A stretch of DNA of 64,000 bases from Opitutales bacterium. Its GTDB lineage: Bacteria > Verrucomicrobiota > Verrucomicrobiia > Opitutales > Intestinicryptomonadaceae. The notes beneath the pieces are model-generated. The model was not told where the DNA came from, ran no database searches, and saw only the letters and a program-made list of their open reading frames with translations. The stretch lies in assembly GCA_015061945.1 (NCBI GenBank), contig SUVP01000005.1, forward strand, positions 90,796 to 154,795, written 5' to 3'. A program made the translations under genes and the position numbers. Positions 8,948-19,154 of the stretch are shown one piece after another (position 1 is the first letter of the stretch; every line of letters begins with the position of its first letter).

Positions 8948-10345
8948 TTACTTTGTGCAGTCGACGATTTTTCCGGCTACTGCAGCGTGGGCAACCATTA
9001 ACGGACTCATTAATACTGTGCGTCCTGTCGGGCTACCTTGACGTCCTTTGAAGTTGCGGTTTGATGTCGATGCACAGAGTTGATCGCCAACAAGTTTATC
9101 GTCGTTCATCGCAAGGCACATCGAGCAACCTGCTTGTCTCCATTGGAAACCAGCGTCTTCAAATATCTTATGCAGACCCTTTTCGCGTGCGATTGCATCA
9201 ACCACTTGCGACCCTGGTACTGCCAACGCTTTGACGCCTTCGGCAACTTTCTTGCCCTTGAGGTATTCAGCTGCTTCTTCAAAGTCAGAGAGTCTTCCAT
9301 TTGTGCAAGAGCCGATAAATGCAACATCGATTTTTGTGCCAGCGATTGGCGTTTCCTTTTCGAGTTTCATATATTGCAAAGCATCGATTGCGTCTTTGCG
9401 TGCGGTTTCGTCAGCGATTGTTTCAGGGTTTGGAATATTCTCATCTACAAACACTGCTTGGGCTGGATTTACACCCCATGTAACTGTTGGCTTAATTTCA
9501 GAGCCGTCAAAATCGACAACATCGTCGTACTGGCAACCTTCGTCTGATGCGATAGTTTTCCAGTATTCGACAGCCTTATCGAAGTCTTCGCCTTTTGGTG
9601 CGTATGGACGACCTTTGAGGTAATCAAAAGTTTTTTGGTCTGGATTGATATATCCGATGCGTGCACCACCTTCGATTGCCATATTGCAGACAGTCATTCT
9701 GCCTTCCATTGACATATCGTCGAACACTTGTCCGCCAAACTCGTATGCAAAGCCGATACCGCCGTTTACACCAAGTTTACGGATGATATGCAATGCAACG
9801 TCTTTTGCACTAACTCCCTTATTGAGCTTGCCGTTGACGTTTACACGACGCACTTTGAGCTTCTTGAACGAAAGTGTTTGTGTTGCCAAAACATTGCGAA
9901 CTTGGCTTGTTCCGATACCGAATGCGATTGCACCAAATGCACCGTGTGTGGCTGTATGAGAGTCTCCGCAAGCGACTGTCATTCCTGGGTGAATCAAACC
10001 TTGTTCTGGCATTACAACGTGGATAACACCTTGTTTGCCTGTTGTAGAATCGAAAAATGTTATACCATTATCTTTACAATTCTTACGGATTGCTGTGAGC
10101 ATTTCGTAAGCTGTTGCACTTTTATATGGCTCTGTGCGGTCGTCTGTTGGGATGATATGGTCGACTGTTGCGTATGTGCGACTCGGATACTTGACTGGCA
10201 AGTTGAGTGTGCGTAGCATACCGAATGCTTGTGGGCTGGTCACTTCGTGCAAGAGGTGTGTGCCAACCAAAAGTTGTGTAGAGCCGTCGGCTAACTCGCG
10301 GACAGCGTGTTTTTCCCATACTTTTTCAAAAAGTGTCTTCTTCAT
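8948..10345 (-). CDS. leuC: 3-isopropylmalate dehydratase large subunit
   Basis: The aconitase-family large subunit. With LeuD it isomerises 2-isopropylmalate to 3-isopropylmalate in leucine synthesis. The 465 residues are of normal length. [14 protein letters not shown] marks the first conserved block. The 4Fe-4S ligands appear as Cys in GSCTNGR and the pair in [10 protein letters not shown]. It starts [15 protein letters not shown], typical of LeuC. No leuD or other leucine gene lies nearby, so the small subunit is elsewhere. The gene follows a 186-base leader after yebC, which contains a 27-codon frame with clustered Leu codons (10364-10447). There is no obvious Shine-Dalgarno sequence. 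Confidence 0.95.
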   Translation of the reverse strand: MKKTLFEKVWEKHAVRELADGSTQLLVGTHLLHEVTSPQAFGMLRTLNLPVKYPSRTYATVDHIIPTDDRTEPYKSATAYEMLTAIRKNCKDNGITFFDSTTGKQGVIHVVMPEQGLIHPGMTVACGDSHTATHGAFGAIAFGIGTSQVRNVLATQTLSFKKLKVRRVNVNGKLNKGVSAKDVALHIIRKLGVNGGIGFAYEFGGQVFDDMSMEGRMTVCNMAIEGGARIGYINPDQKTFDYLKGRPYAPKGEDFDKAVEYWKTIASDEGCQYDDVVDFDGSEIKPTVTWGVNPAQAVFVDENIPNPETIADETARKDAIDALQYMKLEKETPIAGTKIDVAFIGSCTNGRLSDFEEAAEYLKGKKVAEGVKALAVPGSQVVDAIAREKGLHKIFEDAGFQWRQAGCSMCLAMNDDKLVGDQLCASTSNRNFKGRQGSPTGRTVLMSPLMVAHAAVAGKIVDCTK

Positions 10346-10531
10346 TATATTAAAAAAATAAGGTTAAAAAAAATCGGCACGAGGGAGTCTATTTTTGCTA
10401 CTTGAAAACTTGTGCTTCAAATAACCAAGCAACGTTCTTTGCTCCATAATTTCAAGCAACACCAACGCAAGTGGTATTACTGTTTTTATCGAGATTCTTC
10501 AGAACGCAAGCCCCTGCGTGCCGTATTAAAA

Positions 10532-11272
10532 TTAGTCTGTGAGCGAACCGTCGAGGTCTTCGTTCGAGTAGACGCTTTGTACGTCTTCGAGGTCGTCGAG
10601 TGCGTCGGTAAGCTTTACGATTTTCTTCGCAATTTCAGGATCTGTGATAACTGTTTCCGAATTTGGAATCCAAGCCAATTCAGAGTCTTCAGTTTCGATA
10701 CCAGCTTTTTCGAGTGCTTCGCCTACTGCGTTGAATGCAGAGATAGGGCAGAGTACTTCAAAGTGGTCGCCATTATTGCGGATGTCTTCTGCACCAGCGT
10801 CGAGCACAACTTCCATCAATGCGTCTTCAGATGCTTTTTCTGCACTGATAATGAATTGACCTTGTTTTGTAAAGTTGAATTGCAATGCTCCTGGTGTTGC
10901 GAGGTTGCCACCATTCTTTGTGAATGTACTGCGAACATCGCTTGCTGCACGATTCTTATTGTCTGTTGTTACTTCGACAATAATACCGATACCACCTGGA
11001 CCATATCCTTCATAAATGAGTTGTTCGTATACTACGCCAGGGAGCTCACCTGTACCTTTTTTGATAGCTCTATCGACGTTATCTGCAGGCATATTTGCAG
11101 CTTTTGCTTTTTGCAAAAGCATACGCAAACGAGCGTTTGTGGATGGATCTCCACCGCCGTCTTTTGCTGCGAGTGTCAAGTCTTTACTAATTGCGCTAAA
11201 GATTTTACCTCTTTTTGCGTCAACTGCTGCTTTGTGTCTTTTAGTTGTTGCCCATTTACTGTGACCGGACAT
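10532..11272 (-). CDS. YebC/PmpR-family protein
   Basis: A 246-residue member of the YebC family, proteins described as transcriptional regulators and, for some members, as factors helping ribosomes through difficult sequences. It starts MSGHSKWATTKRHKAAVDAK, the family signature, followed by GKIFSAISKDL, and has GPGGIGIIVEVTTDNKNRA in the middle domain. The C-terminus is acidic. A strong AGGAG ribosome-binding site lies about 9 bases before the ATG. It lies downstream of yidC on the same strand and may share its transcript. Confidence 0.93.
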   Translation of the reverse strand: MSGHSKWATTKRHKAAVDAKRGKIFSAISKDLTLAAKDGGGDPSTNARLRMLLQKAKAANMPADNVDRAIKKGTGELPGVVYEQLIYEGYGPGGIGIIVEVTTDNKNRAASDVRSTFTKNGGNLATPGALQFNFTKQGQFIISAEKASEDALMEVVLDAGAEDIRNNGDHFEVLCPISAFNAVGEALEKAGIETEDSELAWIPNSETVITDPEIAKKIVKLTDALDDLEDVQSVYSNEDLDGSLTD

Positions 11273-11374
11273 TTGTGTTTCTCCTGTTTAATTTATAGAG
11301 TGTTATGTTTATAAAATTTTTTTGCTCTCAAAGGTTTAATTAAGGTTTAATTCTTATTCTTTTTCAAGCATTTT

Positions 11375-13342
11375 TTATCGTTTCTTCTTCGGTGTCGAAC
11401 GACCCCCTGGGTTTTTCTTGCGTTTTTCGTACATTGTACCCTTAAGTCTGTCGTTCTTAATTTTTTCTTTTGCCTTGCGAGCGTCTTCTGCTGCGATTCT
11501 CAAGCGTTCTTTCAATGGAAGTTTTGCAAAGTCGGCACCACGTTTTTCTTGTGCTTGTTGAGCTTGTTCCATTGCCATTTGCATCTTCTGCATAAACGTT
11601 GGTGTTGTACGCTTTTTCAAGACAACTTTATCTTTTCCCATTCTGATGATGAGTGCTTGCAAAATTCCAAGTAAGCTTTGTACGAGCCAATAGAGAATCA
11701 AGCCCGATGGGAATGTGTAGAAGAACACGAGCATAATTACTGGCATCAATTTAAGCATCATCGCTTGTGTTTTATCTGTCGATGGCGATGGTGTCAGGTG
11801 CATTTGGAAGAATGTAACCCCAGCATTCAACAATGGGAGAATATGCAATGGAATTCCAAATATGCTTGGCAACGATTCAATCGTGTCAGGGAGAGAAAGG
11901 TCGTTAATCCAAAGGAAGTGTGCGAAGCGAATTTCACACGATGTTTGGAGCATATAATAAAGACCAATGAAAATCGGAATCTGGATAAGTACAGGCAAGC
12001 AACCTGCGAGTGGATTTATTCCATACTCGGAATAAATTTTCATAGTTTCTTGCTGAACACGCTTTGGATCGTCCTTATACTTTTCTTTGATTGCCTTAAG
12101 TGGTTCTTGCAATTTTGCCATTCTTTGTGCCGATTTAATTTGCACAGATGTCAATGGCCAAAGTATTCCACGAACAATAAGTGTAAGGATGATAATCGAC
12201 CAACCCCAGCTCCAGTCAGGTGATACTGTTTCAACTAACGAGTTAATCCATACCAAAAGTCGTGAGAGTGGACGGCTAACAAAACCGAACCAACCGTAAT
12301 TCATCACTTCTTCTTGTCCAGCTCCGAGCGATGCGAGTGCGTCGAGTTCTTTTGGACCGACATAGAATGAGCCAGCCAATTCCCACGATTTCCCAGCATC
12401 GAGCGTGCCGATAGCAAAGCCCATAAAGCCGGCAATCGAGTTCTTCATATACTTGTTGTCCGACTTAAATTCTGTTGCGAGTGGAATTGCAATCCCGATA
12501 TTTGACTTCGCATTTTCAGGAGTGAATACCGATGCAAAGAATTGATTTTTTACCGATCCCCATGTGCATTCGCCAACCGTGATTTTTTCGTACGGTTGTG
12601 CTCTCGACGAGCCAATTCCCAAGAAGCCAGAGCTATCGATGAATGAGCTTGAGCGAGAGAAGTGGGCGTCGTCGCCGTCATACATCAAGAATGCGAGGTT
12701 AGATCCATATACATCGCTTTCTGTTGGAGGCACAGCACCCAAGCAGAAATATACTTCTTCGAGTGGGAGTGCTTTTCCAGATATATTTTCAATCTTTGTT
12801 TTTGATGCGATTGTATATTTTGTGAAATCGTTTTTGCCTGATTGAATCAATGCGTATGTGCGAGAAATCTTAAATTTTCCGGCTTGCACATATTCATAAG
12901 TAACGGCTTCATTTGATTTTGCAACGAGTGCAAAATTTGTTTGCATAGGCATAGGCAAATCGCTCGACGAATCGAAGAAAGCCATTGTCATTGCAGGGAG
13001 TGCTCCATTTACTTTGTTGAATGTGAAAGGATTTTTTGAATCTTGTCTGTCGAGATATTTTAAGATTTCGACATCGTTGATTGCACCACCTTTACTTGTG
13101 AAACGCACCGATATATTTTCGTTCTTGAGTGTAAAGAACTCTTCTTTTGCTACTGTTGTAGTTTGTGTTATCGGGGAAGACTTCAACTGCTTTGCCAAAT
13201 CTACTGGCTTTGCTTGCACAGTTTTTGTTGCAACTGCACGTTGTGCTTTCGCAGCTTCTGCTTCTTTTTTGCTCGAATCGAACATAAAGTAGAACGCTGC
13301 AATGATAAGCAGTACTCCTATAATTGTATTTTTCTTGTCCAT
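11375..13342 (-). CDS. yidC: membrane protein insertase YidC
   Basis: The Oxa1/YidC insertase, which places proteins in the inner membrane with or without SecYEG. The reading from ATG at 13342 (MDKKNTIIGVLLIIAAFYFM) gives 655 residues; the 28 codons upstream are not YidC-like and are dropped. Order: N-terminal membrane anchor, a large periplasmic beta domain (about 60-360), then the conserved helices, with PLTSVQIKSAQRMAKLQ near 430, LAGCLPVLIQIPIFIGLYY near 470 and LPVIMLVFFYTFPSGLILYW near 570. The tail is Lys/Arg-rich, useful for ribosome contact. Gene order rpmH-rnpA-yidD-yidC is classical. Confidence 0.96.
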   Translation of the reverse strand: MDKKNTIIGVLLIIAAFYFMFDSSKKEAEAAKAQRAVATKTVQAKPVDLAKQLKSSPITQTTTVAKEEFFTLKNENISVRFTSKGGAINDVEILKYLDRQDSKNPFTFNKVNGALPAMTMAFFDSSSDLPMPMQTNFALVAKSNEAVTYEYVQAGKFKISRTYALIQSGKNDFTKYTIASKTKIENISGKALPLEEVYFCLGAVPPTESDVYGSNLAFLMYDGDDAHFSRSSSFIDSSGFLGIGSSRAQPYEKITVGECTWGSVKNQFFASVFTPENAKSNIGIAIPLATEFKSDNKYMKNSIAGFMGFAIGTLDAGKSWELAGSFYVGPKELDALASLGAGQEEVMNYGWFGFVSRPLSRLLVWINSLVETVSPDWSWGWSIIILTLIVRGILWPLTSVQIKSAQRMAKLQEPLKAIKEKYKDDPKRVQQETMKIYSEYGINPLAGCLPVLIQIPIFIGLYYMLQTSCEIRFAHFLWINDLSLPDTIESLPSIFGIPLHILPLLNAGVTFFQMHLTPSPSTDKTQAMMLKLMPVIMLVFFYTFPSGLILYWLVQSLLGILQALIIRMGKDKVVLKKRTTPTFMQKMQMAMEQAQQAQEKRGADFAKLPLKERLRIAAEDARKAKEKIKNDRLKGTMYEKRKKNPGGRSTPKKKR

Positions 13343-13361
13343 CTCTAATATAAAATAAAAA

Positions 13362-13700
13362 TTAAACGTTATCGGAAGATTCAGTTTCGTCAACTTTGTT
13401 TTGCGAAAATAGTTTCTTCCATTCAAATTTTTGGGGGACGTAATCTAATCCGCCCTCGCAAAATGGATTACATCGCAAGATTCTGCAAAATCCCATAATG
13501 ATTCCTTTTATTGCTCCGTGTTTTGTTATGGCTTGCAACGTATATTCCGAGCAGGTCGGGTAAAATCGGCAACCAGAGTTTGGGAGCAAGTGGATAATCG
13601 GCGAGATTACAATTTGATAGAACCTAACTAACAGCCAACATGGTGTTGACAATATCCCACAAGGTATAGATCGTTTTGCCGATTTTTTATTTTTTTGCAT
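13362..13700 (-). CDS. yidD: membrane protein insertion efficiency factor YidD
   Basis: A small 112-residue protein that assists YidC. The family core is clear: [36 protein letters not shown] and [16 protein letters not shown], with the conserved Cys residues. An N-terminal basic amphipathic stretch fits membrane-surface attachment. Its start overlaps the rnpA 3' end by 14 bases, and yidC begins 19 bases after its stop, so translation of the cluster is probably coupled. Confidence 0.95.
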   Translation of the reverse strand: MQKNKKSAKRSIPCGILSTPCWLLVRFYQIVISPIIHLLPNSGCRFYPTCSEYTLQAITKHGAIKGIIMGFCRILRCNPFCEGGLDYVPQKFEWKKLFSQNKVDETESSDNV

Positions 13701-14037
13701 TATCGATTATAATTTTTGCAGATGTTGCAAATTTATGCAATAATCGCTGATATTCAAACTTTAAACAGCCACGTCTTGCAAACACAAGGATATCGCAAGG
13801 AACTTCAAAGCTTGGTGCGACCTCACGGAAAATTGCACGCAAAATACGGCGAACCTTATTGCGTTCCACAGCACAACCCACACGTTTGCTCGTAACGAGA
13901 CCCAAACGCGACTTCTTGTGTTCGGGGCGGGGAAGGCAATAAAAAACGAAGGCGGAACAATCCGCCTTCTTTGCATTCTGTCTTATAAAAGCAAACTCCT
14001 TCGCAAGCCGTACTCTGTTGTCTCTACTGAAACGCAC
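13687..14037 (-). CDS. rnpA: ribonuclease P protein component
   Basis: The protein subunit of RNase P, which binds the catalytic RNA and pre-tRNA leaders for 5' end maturation. The 116 residues are typical. Signature: [20 protein letters not shown] (the RNR motif region), preceded by the central cleft residues near KEFAFIRQN. It lies 20 bases downstream of rpmH and overlaps yidD by 14 bases. The RNase P RNA gene was not seen in this window. Confidence 0.95.
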   Translation of the reverse strand: MRFSRDNRVRLAKEFAFIRQNAKKADCSAFVFYCLPRPEHKKSRLGLVTSKRVGCAVERNKVRRILRAIFREVAPSFEVPCDILVFARRGCLKFEYQRLLHKFATSAKIIIDNAKK

Positions 14038-14057
14038 GACTATTGCTTGGGGAAGTT

Positions 14058-14195
14058 TTATTTTGTAACGAGACGCTTGCGTCCCTTTTGTCTGCGTGCA
14101 GCAATAACAGCTTTTCCGCCGCGTGTTTTATTTCTTGCACGCCAGCCACAGCGACGTGCACGTTTCAACTTTGAAGGATTATATGTAGGGTTCAT
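14058..14195 (-). CDS. rpmH: 50S ribosomal protein L34
   Basis: A 45-residue, very basic ribosomal protein. It starts [20 protein letters not shown], ends GRKRLVTK, and carries the family's [15 protein letters not shown] segment. The usual opening MKRTYQPS is MNPTYNPS here. It is the first gene of the rnpA-yidD-yidC cluster and has a well-formed promoter upstream (14235-14263). dnaA, often its neighbour, is absent; a lacI-type gene diverges instead. Confidence 0.96.
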   Translation of the reverse strand: MNPTYNPSKLKRARRCGWRARNKTRGGKAVIAARRQKGRKRLVTK

Positions 14196-14234
14196 TGTCG
14201 TGTAATGTAAAATTTGAAATTGTTAAAGTCGTTT

Positions 14235-14263
14235 TATAAAATCTGATTTTTATATTCTGTCAA
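14235..14263 (-). promoter_or_regulatory. sigma-70-type promoter of rpmH cluster
   Basis: On the minus strand, TTGACA (14258-14263), a 17-base spacer, then TTTATA (14235-14240), about 40 bases before the rpmH ATG. The near-consensus -35 and exact spacing make this one of the best promoters in the window. Confidence 0.65.
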
Positions 14264-14321
14264 CATCTTTTTCGCCAATTTTTTCTATTTTTGCATTTTT
14301 ATTTCATTTTTTTATTATTAC

Positions 14322-14350
14322 TTGACAGTTTAGTTCTTTGTTCTTAAAGC
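14322..14350 (+). promoter_or_regulatory. candidate promoter of lacI-family gene
   Basis: TTGACA (14322-14327), a 17-base spacer and TAAAGC (14345-14350), 28 bases before the ATG at 14379. The -35 is consensus, the -10 is poor. It diverges from the rpmH promoter. Confidence 0.35.
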
Positions 14351-14378
14351 TATTACAACTATTTTATATTTATAATTT

Positions 14379-15410
14379 ATGGTTGGTAAACGTACAACTC
14401 TATCTGATATTGCAAAAAAAGTTGGCATCTCAAAAAGTGCAGTGTCGCTTGCGATGAACGATTCTCCCATGGTCTCGGAGCAGACTCGCAAGCTTGTTGT
14501 CGAAACTGCGTTGAGTATGGGATATGTCAAAAACGAGTTAGTTTCATCGATGATGTCTAATATCAAGCGTTCGGGCGGAAAAAAGTTTTCTGAAACAATC
14601 GCACTTGTCAATGGCAATCGAGATGAGTTTGCACTTACAAACCACCCGACACTTCCACGCTATTGCGAGGGAATCCGTGAAGAAGCGTCTCGCTTGGGCT
14701 ATTCAATAAATGAGTTTTGGCTACATCGACCAAATTTGACAGGCGAATCATTCTCACGCACATTGAGGTCTCGTGGAATACGAGGAGGGATTATTTTAGG
14801 ACACTCTTTTGGCAATGTATTCCCGCCATCATTCAAATGCGTCTGGAAAAATTTTTATTTTGTATCGGCTGGAATTAAAACGCACGACCCCAATCTTGAA
14901 ATGGTGTCAGCCGACCATTACGCAATTTCTTATCACGCTATGTTGAATGCTCTCCAAAAAGGGTACAAACGCCCTGTTCTAATTATCGATGAGCATATAG
15001 ATAACCTTGTCGACGGGCGATTTGTAGCAGGTTTTCTTCGAGCCCAAATGGGTATTCCGTCTGAAAATATAATTCCACCATTAACCGAATCTATATCTGA
15101 AGATAACCTAAAAAATCTCGACGATTATCTTAAAAAGTACAATCCCGATGCGATTCTGTTTTTGTTGGACGCAACAAGAAAAGTTCTCCAAAAAAGCACA
15201 GTGTTCAAACGCAAAAAAATTGCGATGATTCAACTTGAGCGACGCAATACTAATATCGACATTCCGAATTGGACGGGAATGGAACAAAATAACGATATTG
15301 TCGGGAAAGTCGCAATGCGTAGGTTGGCAGATATGTTGAGTAGAACATCGTCGGTTGTCGGCGAAAATGCGAATATCTTGACATTAATTCCACCACGTTG
15401 GGTAGAGTAG
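14379..15410 (+). CDS. LacI-family transcriptional regulator
   Basis: A 343-residue regulator. The N-terminal helix-turn-helix TLSDIAKKVGISKSAVSLAM and the hinge region (residues about 5-65) are typical of LacI proteins. A periplasmic-binding-protein-like effector domain follows, with LRSRGIRGGIILGHSFG and AISYHAMLNALQKGYKRP. It ends in PPRWVE. Such proteins usually sense sugars and repress carbohydrate genes, but its neighbours (rpmH cluster, purC) are not carbohydrate genes. Its targets may be elsewhere. A strong terminator follows. Confidence 0.9.
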   Translation: MVGKRTTLSDIAKKVGISKSAVSLAMNDSPMVSEQTRKLVVETALSMGYVKNELVSSMMSNIKRSGGKKFSETIALVNGNRDEFALTNHPTLPRYCEGIREEASRLGYSINEFWLHRPNLTGESFSRTLRSRGIRGGIILGHSFGNVFPPSFKCVWKNFYFVSAGIKTHDPNLEMVSADHYAISYHAMLNALQKGYKRPVLIIDEHIDNLVDGRFVAGFLRAQMGIPSENIIPPLTESISEDNLKNLDDYLKKYNPDAILFLLDATRKVLQKSTVFKRKKIAMIQLERRNTNIDIPNWTGMEQNNDIVGKVAMRRLADMLSRTSSVVGENANILTLIPPRWVE

Positions 15411-15420
15411 TGGCACAAAA

Positions 15421-15447
15421 AAATCTGCTTTTTTAATAAGCAGATTT
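15421..15447. terminator. bidirectional terminator between lacI-type gene and purC
   Basis: Stem AAATCTGCTT / AAGCAGATTT (10 bp, 7-base loop), flanked by A and T runs. It lies between convergent stops. Confidence 0.85.
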
Positions 15448-15464
15448 TTTTGTTTTGTAGATGA

Positions 15465-16361
15465 TTACTCGCCCATCAATTTTGAGAGTGCAGTTGAATA
15501 GCACTTAATTGTGTTTGCGATAACTTCAGGTGGGAGTTCTGGTGCAGGTGGTTGCTTGTCCCAATCGAGAGTTTCGAGCCAATCGCGAACATATTGTTTG
15601 TCGTAAGACGATTGCGAGCGACCAATTTGATAATCGTCAGCAGGCCAGTAGCGAGATGAGTCTGGTGTCAACACTTCGTCGATAAGATAAACTTTACCAT
15701 TTGCGTCAGTACCAAATTCAAACTTTGTATCGGCGAGGATAATACCGCACTCAGATGCTTTCTTTGCACCCATATTGTAGAGGTCGAGACTTGCTTTTTT
15801 GATTGTGTTGAAAAGTTCCGAACCCAACAATTTTTCGCATTCTGCATTTGTGATAGGCATATCATGACCTTCTGCAGCTTTTGTCGTAGGAGTGAAAAGT
15901 GGAGTTGGCAACTGTTGACTTTCTTGAAGACCTGCTGGAAGGTCGAAATCAAAAAGTTTGCCAGTTTGTTTGTATTCTTTCCAGCCACTGCCAGCCAAGT
16001 ATCCACGGGCGATTGCTTCAATCGGCATAGGATTGAGTTTTTTTACAATCATCGAACGATCGATAAGATGTGGGAAATCTTTCAAAACTTCACGGACACG
16101 TTCGTCGTGATTTTCCACCAAATGTGTCGGCATAAATTTAGATGCCTGTTCGAACCACCAAAGGCTTATTTGTGTAAGTAGAACGCCTTTTCCTGGAACG
16201 CCATTAGGCATAATTACATCGAACGCAGATATGCGGTCGGTAGCGATGATTAACAATTCATCGCCGAGATCAAAGTTTTCTCTAACCTTACCTTTTGATA
16301 CTTTTGGGAAAGGCAGATTGTCAACTGTCATTAAAGCTTCTTTAGGGAGATTGAATTTCAT
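15465..16361 (-). CDS. purC: phosphoribosylaminoimidazole-succinocarboxamide synthase
   Basis: SAICAR synthetase joins aspartate to CAIR using ATP in purine synthesis. The reading from ATG at 16361 (MKFNLPKEALMTVDNLPFPK) gives 298 residues, near the size of the longer, eukaryote-like PurC class. Motifs are SKGKVRENFDLGDELLIIAT and DRISAFDVIMPNGVPGKGVL at the N-terminus, EAIARGYLAGSGWKEY, and LIDEVLTPDSSRYWP near residue 205. The open frame extends 12 codons further up without homology-like sequence. It is divergent from the chemoreceptor gene. An in-frame ATG at 16331 is an alternative start. Confidence 0.94.
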   Translation of the reverse strand: MKFNLPKEALMTVDNLPFPKVSKGKVRENFDLGDELLIIATDRISAFDVIMPNGVPGKGVLLTQISLWWFEQASKFMPTHLVENHDERVREVLKDFPHLIDRSMIVKKLNPMPIEAIARGYLAGSGWKEYKQTGKLFDFDLPAGLQESQQLPTPLFTPTTKAAEGHDMPITNAECEKLLGSELFNTIKKASLDLYNMGAKKASECGIILADTKFEFGTDANGKVYLIDEVLTPDSSRYWPADDYQIGRSQSSYDKQYVRDWLETLDWDKQPPAPELPPEVIANTIKCYSTALSKLMGE

Positions 16362-16497
16362 ATATTCACAAGCATAATATATTATAGCAAAAGGCAAGTT
16401 TATAATACTTACAAAATAAACAAAAATCTTGCAAGTGGGCGTTTGATGCGTATGTTTGTATGGTAATGGCGTGGCGTTGCGTCAGCCTGCACGAGTT

Positions 16498-18732
16498 ATG
16501 AAGATACGCACAAAAATCATTTTATATATATTACTTCCCATTTTTGTAGTCGATTTGGCTATAACGGCGACTAATTCTTACAATAATTATTTAGAGCTAA
16601 AATCTGTCGCCGAAAGCAAATTTGTATCAGAGACAGAGCTTATATCTGCGAAAATATCTGCAGAAAATACGCGTGGTGTTGCGTTGGCAAAAAGTACGGC
16701 AGAATCGGCTTCGATATTATTTGGTGAACGTGCCGAAAGTGTACGTTTGGTAAAGGATATTCTCACAGAGTTCCCCAGTTTTATCGGGGCAAGTGTAGGG
16801 TACGAAGTGAATGCCGACTTTGCCGATTTTAAAACTGAACTCGGCTTGAAAAATCTTCGAGATGGCAAAGATGTTAAAACTGACGGTGGTGTAGACGCCT
16901 ACAACTTTTCGCAAAATAAAACAAACGTCTCAATGGACGAATGGATTGCAAAATCTGAAGGTGGCAGATTTATTGCGTATTGGACTCGTGCAAAAGGTGA
17001 GCTTGTTCTCGAACCACTCACTGGTATGGATACTGCGATGTATTCAGCGGGACTTCGCAAAAAAACAGAATCGGGCGACGGCGAAGCGTTTATCGTTACA
17101 GAGCCGTATATGTATTCTAATAATATTATGATGGTCGAATATTCTGCACCGATTTTTTACGAAGGTAAATTTTGCGGGCAAGTCGCTTTCGACCGTGATT
17201 TATCCACAATATCATCACTCATAAATTCTGTAAAAACATCACGAGGTGGAGATATATTTTTAGTGAGTGCACAAGGTAGAATTATCACTGCTACTAAAAA
17301 CGAAAATTTGCGTACACTTTCAATCGACGACCTTCTCACAGATGAAAACGGCAACTTCACTCTTGCAACTTTGCGAGACGAAAATGGTCAACTTATCCGT
17401 GATGAAATGAATGTCGCAAAAAATGATATTTCAAAGTATCGCACAGCTTATCGTGATATGCTAAAGACTGCATTTGAAACATCAAAAAATTCAATAATGA
17501 TTGAAAATCTCGACAAGGGAGTCTCGACTTTTAGAGACGCTCAAACGGATAAAGTTTATTGGGTTTCGCACAATTTGGTTCGCCCTGGAAATTGGGTTGT
17601 TGTGAATGTAGTTTCGCAAGATGAAATTTTAAGCACAATTTATTCTTCGATTGTTCGTGATTTTGCTGGTATGGGCGTATATTTGTTTGTTTTGCTGGTG
17701 TCGCTTTTTGCAATGCGTGGTACTTTTTATAGAATAAAACAATCGGCAGATATTGCCGAAAAAGTGTCAGTCGGAAACTTCAGAATAGAAACTAATGCAA
17801 CAGAAACATCGTCAGACGAAGCTGGCAGATTATTACATTCTGTCGCAAAAATGACATCTAAAGTACGCTCGTTTGTCTTGCATATAAAAATTGCGAGCTT
17901 GGGAATATCGGAATCGGCAGAAGAAATCGAGTATTCATCTGGAAAGTACGCAAGCGGATTAAAAGAGACAAATGGACAGATTGAAAGCGTTGCAGACTCG
18001 CTAAAGCAACTTGGTGAGAACTCGAGAATCTTGTGCGATTTGACTGACGAATTATCTGAAAACGCACTCGATGGGGCTCAAAAAGCAAACGATGGAAAAC
18101 GCAAAATATCTGAAATGGAATTGGCACTCGGAGTATTTTCTCGCAGTACATCAAGTGTCGGACGCCGTCTTGCTACTATTAGCGAACGTGTCGAAAATAT
18201 TGCGTCGTCGGTAGCGACAGTCGCAAAGGTTTCGGAAGAGACGAATTTGCTTTCGTTGAATGCGTCAATCGAAGCAGAAAAAGCTGGTTCTGCTGGTGTC
18301 GGTTTTGCAGTTGTGGCAAGAGAAATTGGGCGTCTTGCAGAGCAGTCGGCATCGGCAGTTGAAGATATTGAAACTATCGTAAAAGATATGCAAAGTGCGG
18401 TGGAATCGGGTGTGGCAGAAATGGATAAATTTGCAGAAGAAATCCGCACCGGTGGGGCAGACGTTGCAAGGCTTATCCTCGATATCGATGAGTTAGCGTC
18501 GAAAATGCAAACTATTGCTCCGCAAGTTGAGCGTTTGGCAAGTGCAATGCAATCGCAAAGGTTCGATATTTCAAAGCTTGCCGATACAATTTCAGATGTT
18601 GGCGATTCTATGAAACAAACTGCTTTGTACTTGCGAGATGCCGAAAATGGTCGCTTGCAACTCAAAGAAGCGTCGTCGAGATTATCTTCAGAAATTTCCG
18701 CTTTTGATGTAGAGTCGAAAGGCAATGACTAA
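16498..18732 (+). CDS. methyl-accepting chemotaxis protein, WspA-like
   Basis: A 744-residue receptor. TM1 is [18 protein letters not shown] near the N-terminus. A long periplasmic sensor of about 370 residues with PDC/Cache features follows ([20 protein letters not shown]). TM2 is [16 protein letters not shown], then a HAMP region and a cytoplasmic signalling helix bundle with the hairpin tip [20 protein letters not shown] near residue 590. The ATG at 16498 is preferred over a 14-codon upstream extension. Its stop overlaps the next start (TAATG). The downstream CheW, Cys-motif CheW and CheA-REC genes match a Wsp-type array, so it is probably a surface or envelope sensor rather than one for flagellar chemotaxis. 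Confidence 0.88.
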   Translation: MKIRTKIILYILLPIFVVDLAITATNSYNNYLELKSVAESKFVSETELISAKISAENTRGVALAKSTAESASILFGERAESVRLVKDILTEFPSFIGASVGYEVNADFADFKTELGLKNLRDGKDVKTDGGVDAYNFSQNKTNVSMDEWIAKSEGGRFIAYWTRAKGELVLEPLTGMDTAMYSAGLRKKTESGDGEAFIVTEPYMYSNNIMMVEYSAPIFYEGKFCGQVAFDRDLSTISSLINSVKTSRGGDIFLVSAQGRIITATKNENLRTLSIDDLLTDENGNFTLATLRDENGQLIRDEMNVAKNDISKYRTAYRDMLKTAFETSKNSIMIENLDKGVSTFRDAQTDKVYWVSHNLVRPGNWVVVNVVSQDEILSTIYSSIVRDFAGMGVYLFVLLVSLFAMRGTFYRIKQSADIAEKVSVGNFRIETNATETSSDEAGRLLHSVAKMTSKVRSFVLHIKIASLGISESAEEIEYSSGKYASGLKETNGQIESVADSLKQLGENSRILCDLTDELSENALDGAQKANDGKRKISEMELALGVFSRSTSSVGRRLATISERVENIASSVATVAKVSEETNLLSLNASIEAEKAGSAGVGFAVVAREIGRLAEQSASAVEDIETIVKDMQSAVESGVAEMDKFAEEIRTGGADVARLILDIDELASKMQTIAPQVERLASAMQSQRFDISKLADTISDVGDSMKQTALYLRDAENGRLQLKEASSRLSSEISAFDVESKGND

Positions 18733-19154
18733 TGTTTGCACTAATTTTTACTTTAGATGAAAAAAAGTATGGTATTGATGTTGAAAACATCGTATCGGTA
18801 ATGCCTGCTTTTGATGTTGTGAAGGACGATTCTTGCAAGTTGTCGTTTATTGGTTGGCGGAATTATCAAAATGGTCGTATTCCAACTTTCGATTTAAATT
18901 ACGCAATAAATCAAAAATATGTAAAACACATTTTAGGTGTGCGACACATAATTTTTAATGCAACTTTTGCAGATGAGAAAAAACCAATAGCACTTGCTAT
19001 CGGCGGGGTAGAATCGGTATCAGAATTTAGCGAACAAGCATTTTCCAAAACGTCAGATGACACATTTTGTACTGCACATAACAACGAGTATGGCGATGTT
19101 GAAATTATAAATATTGCATCGCTTTTGAAAGGAGCATTGTTCGATTATGAGTAG
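18732..19154 (+). CDS. CheW-like coupling protein (WspB position)
   Basis: A 140-residue protein with a single CheW-like domain ([20 protein letters not shown] and RIPTFDLNYAI), which would bridge receptor and kinase. It is shorter than a standard CheW. Its ATG overlaps the receptor stop by one base and its 3' end overlaps the next gene by 8 bases, so the proteins are made together. By order and size it corresponds to WspB in pseudomonads. Confidence 0.78.
   Translation: MFALIFTLDEKKYGIDVENIVSVMPAFDVVKDDSCKLSFIGWRNYQNGRIPTFDLNYAINQKYVKHILGVRHIIFNATFADEKKPIALAIGGVESVSEFSEQAFSKTSDDTFCTAHNNEYGDVEIINIASLLKGALFDYE

Noticed and set aside
9080..10216. Long plus-strand open frames (155, 130 and 162 codons) opposite leuC
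   Set aside because: They lie wholly within the antisense of a confident leuC gene, with Cys/Phe-rich composition typical of shadow frames.
10412..11314. 300-codon plus-strand frame opposite yebC
   Set aside because: Antisense to a confident yebC gene; low-complexity Cys/Phe/Val-rich translation and no ribosome-binding site.
14196..14378. Replication origin near rpmH
   Set aside because: No dnaA and no clustered DnaA boxes seen; the AT-rich region is explained by two divergent promoters.
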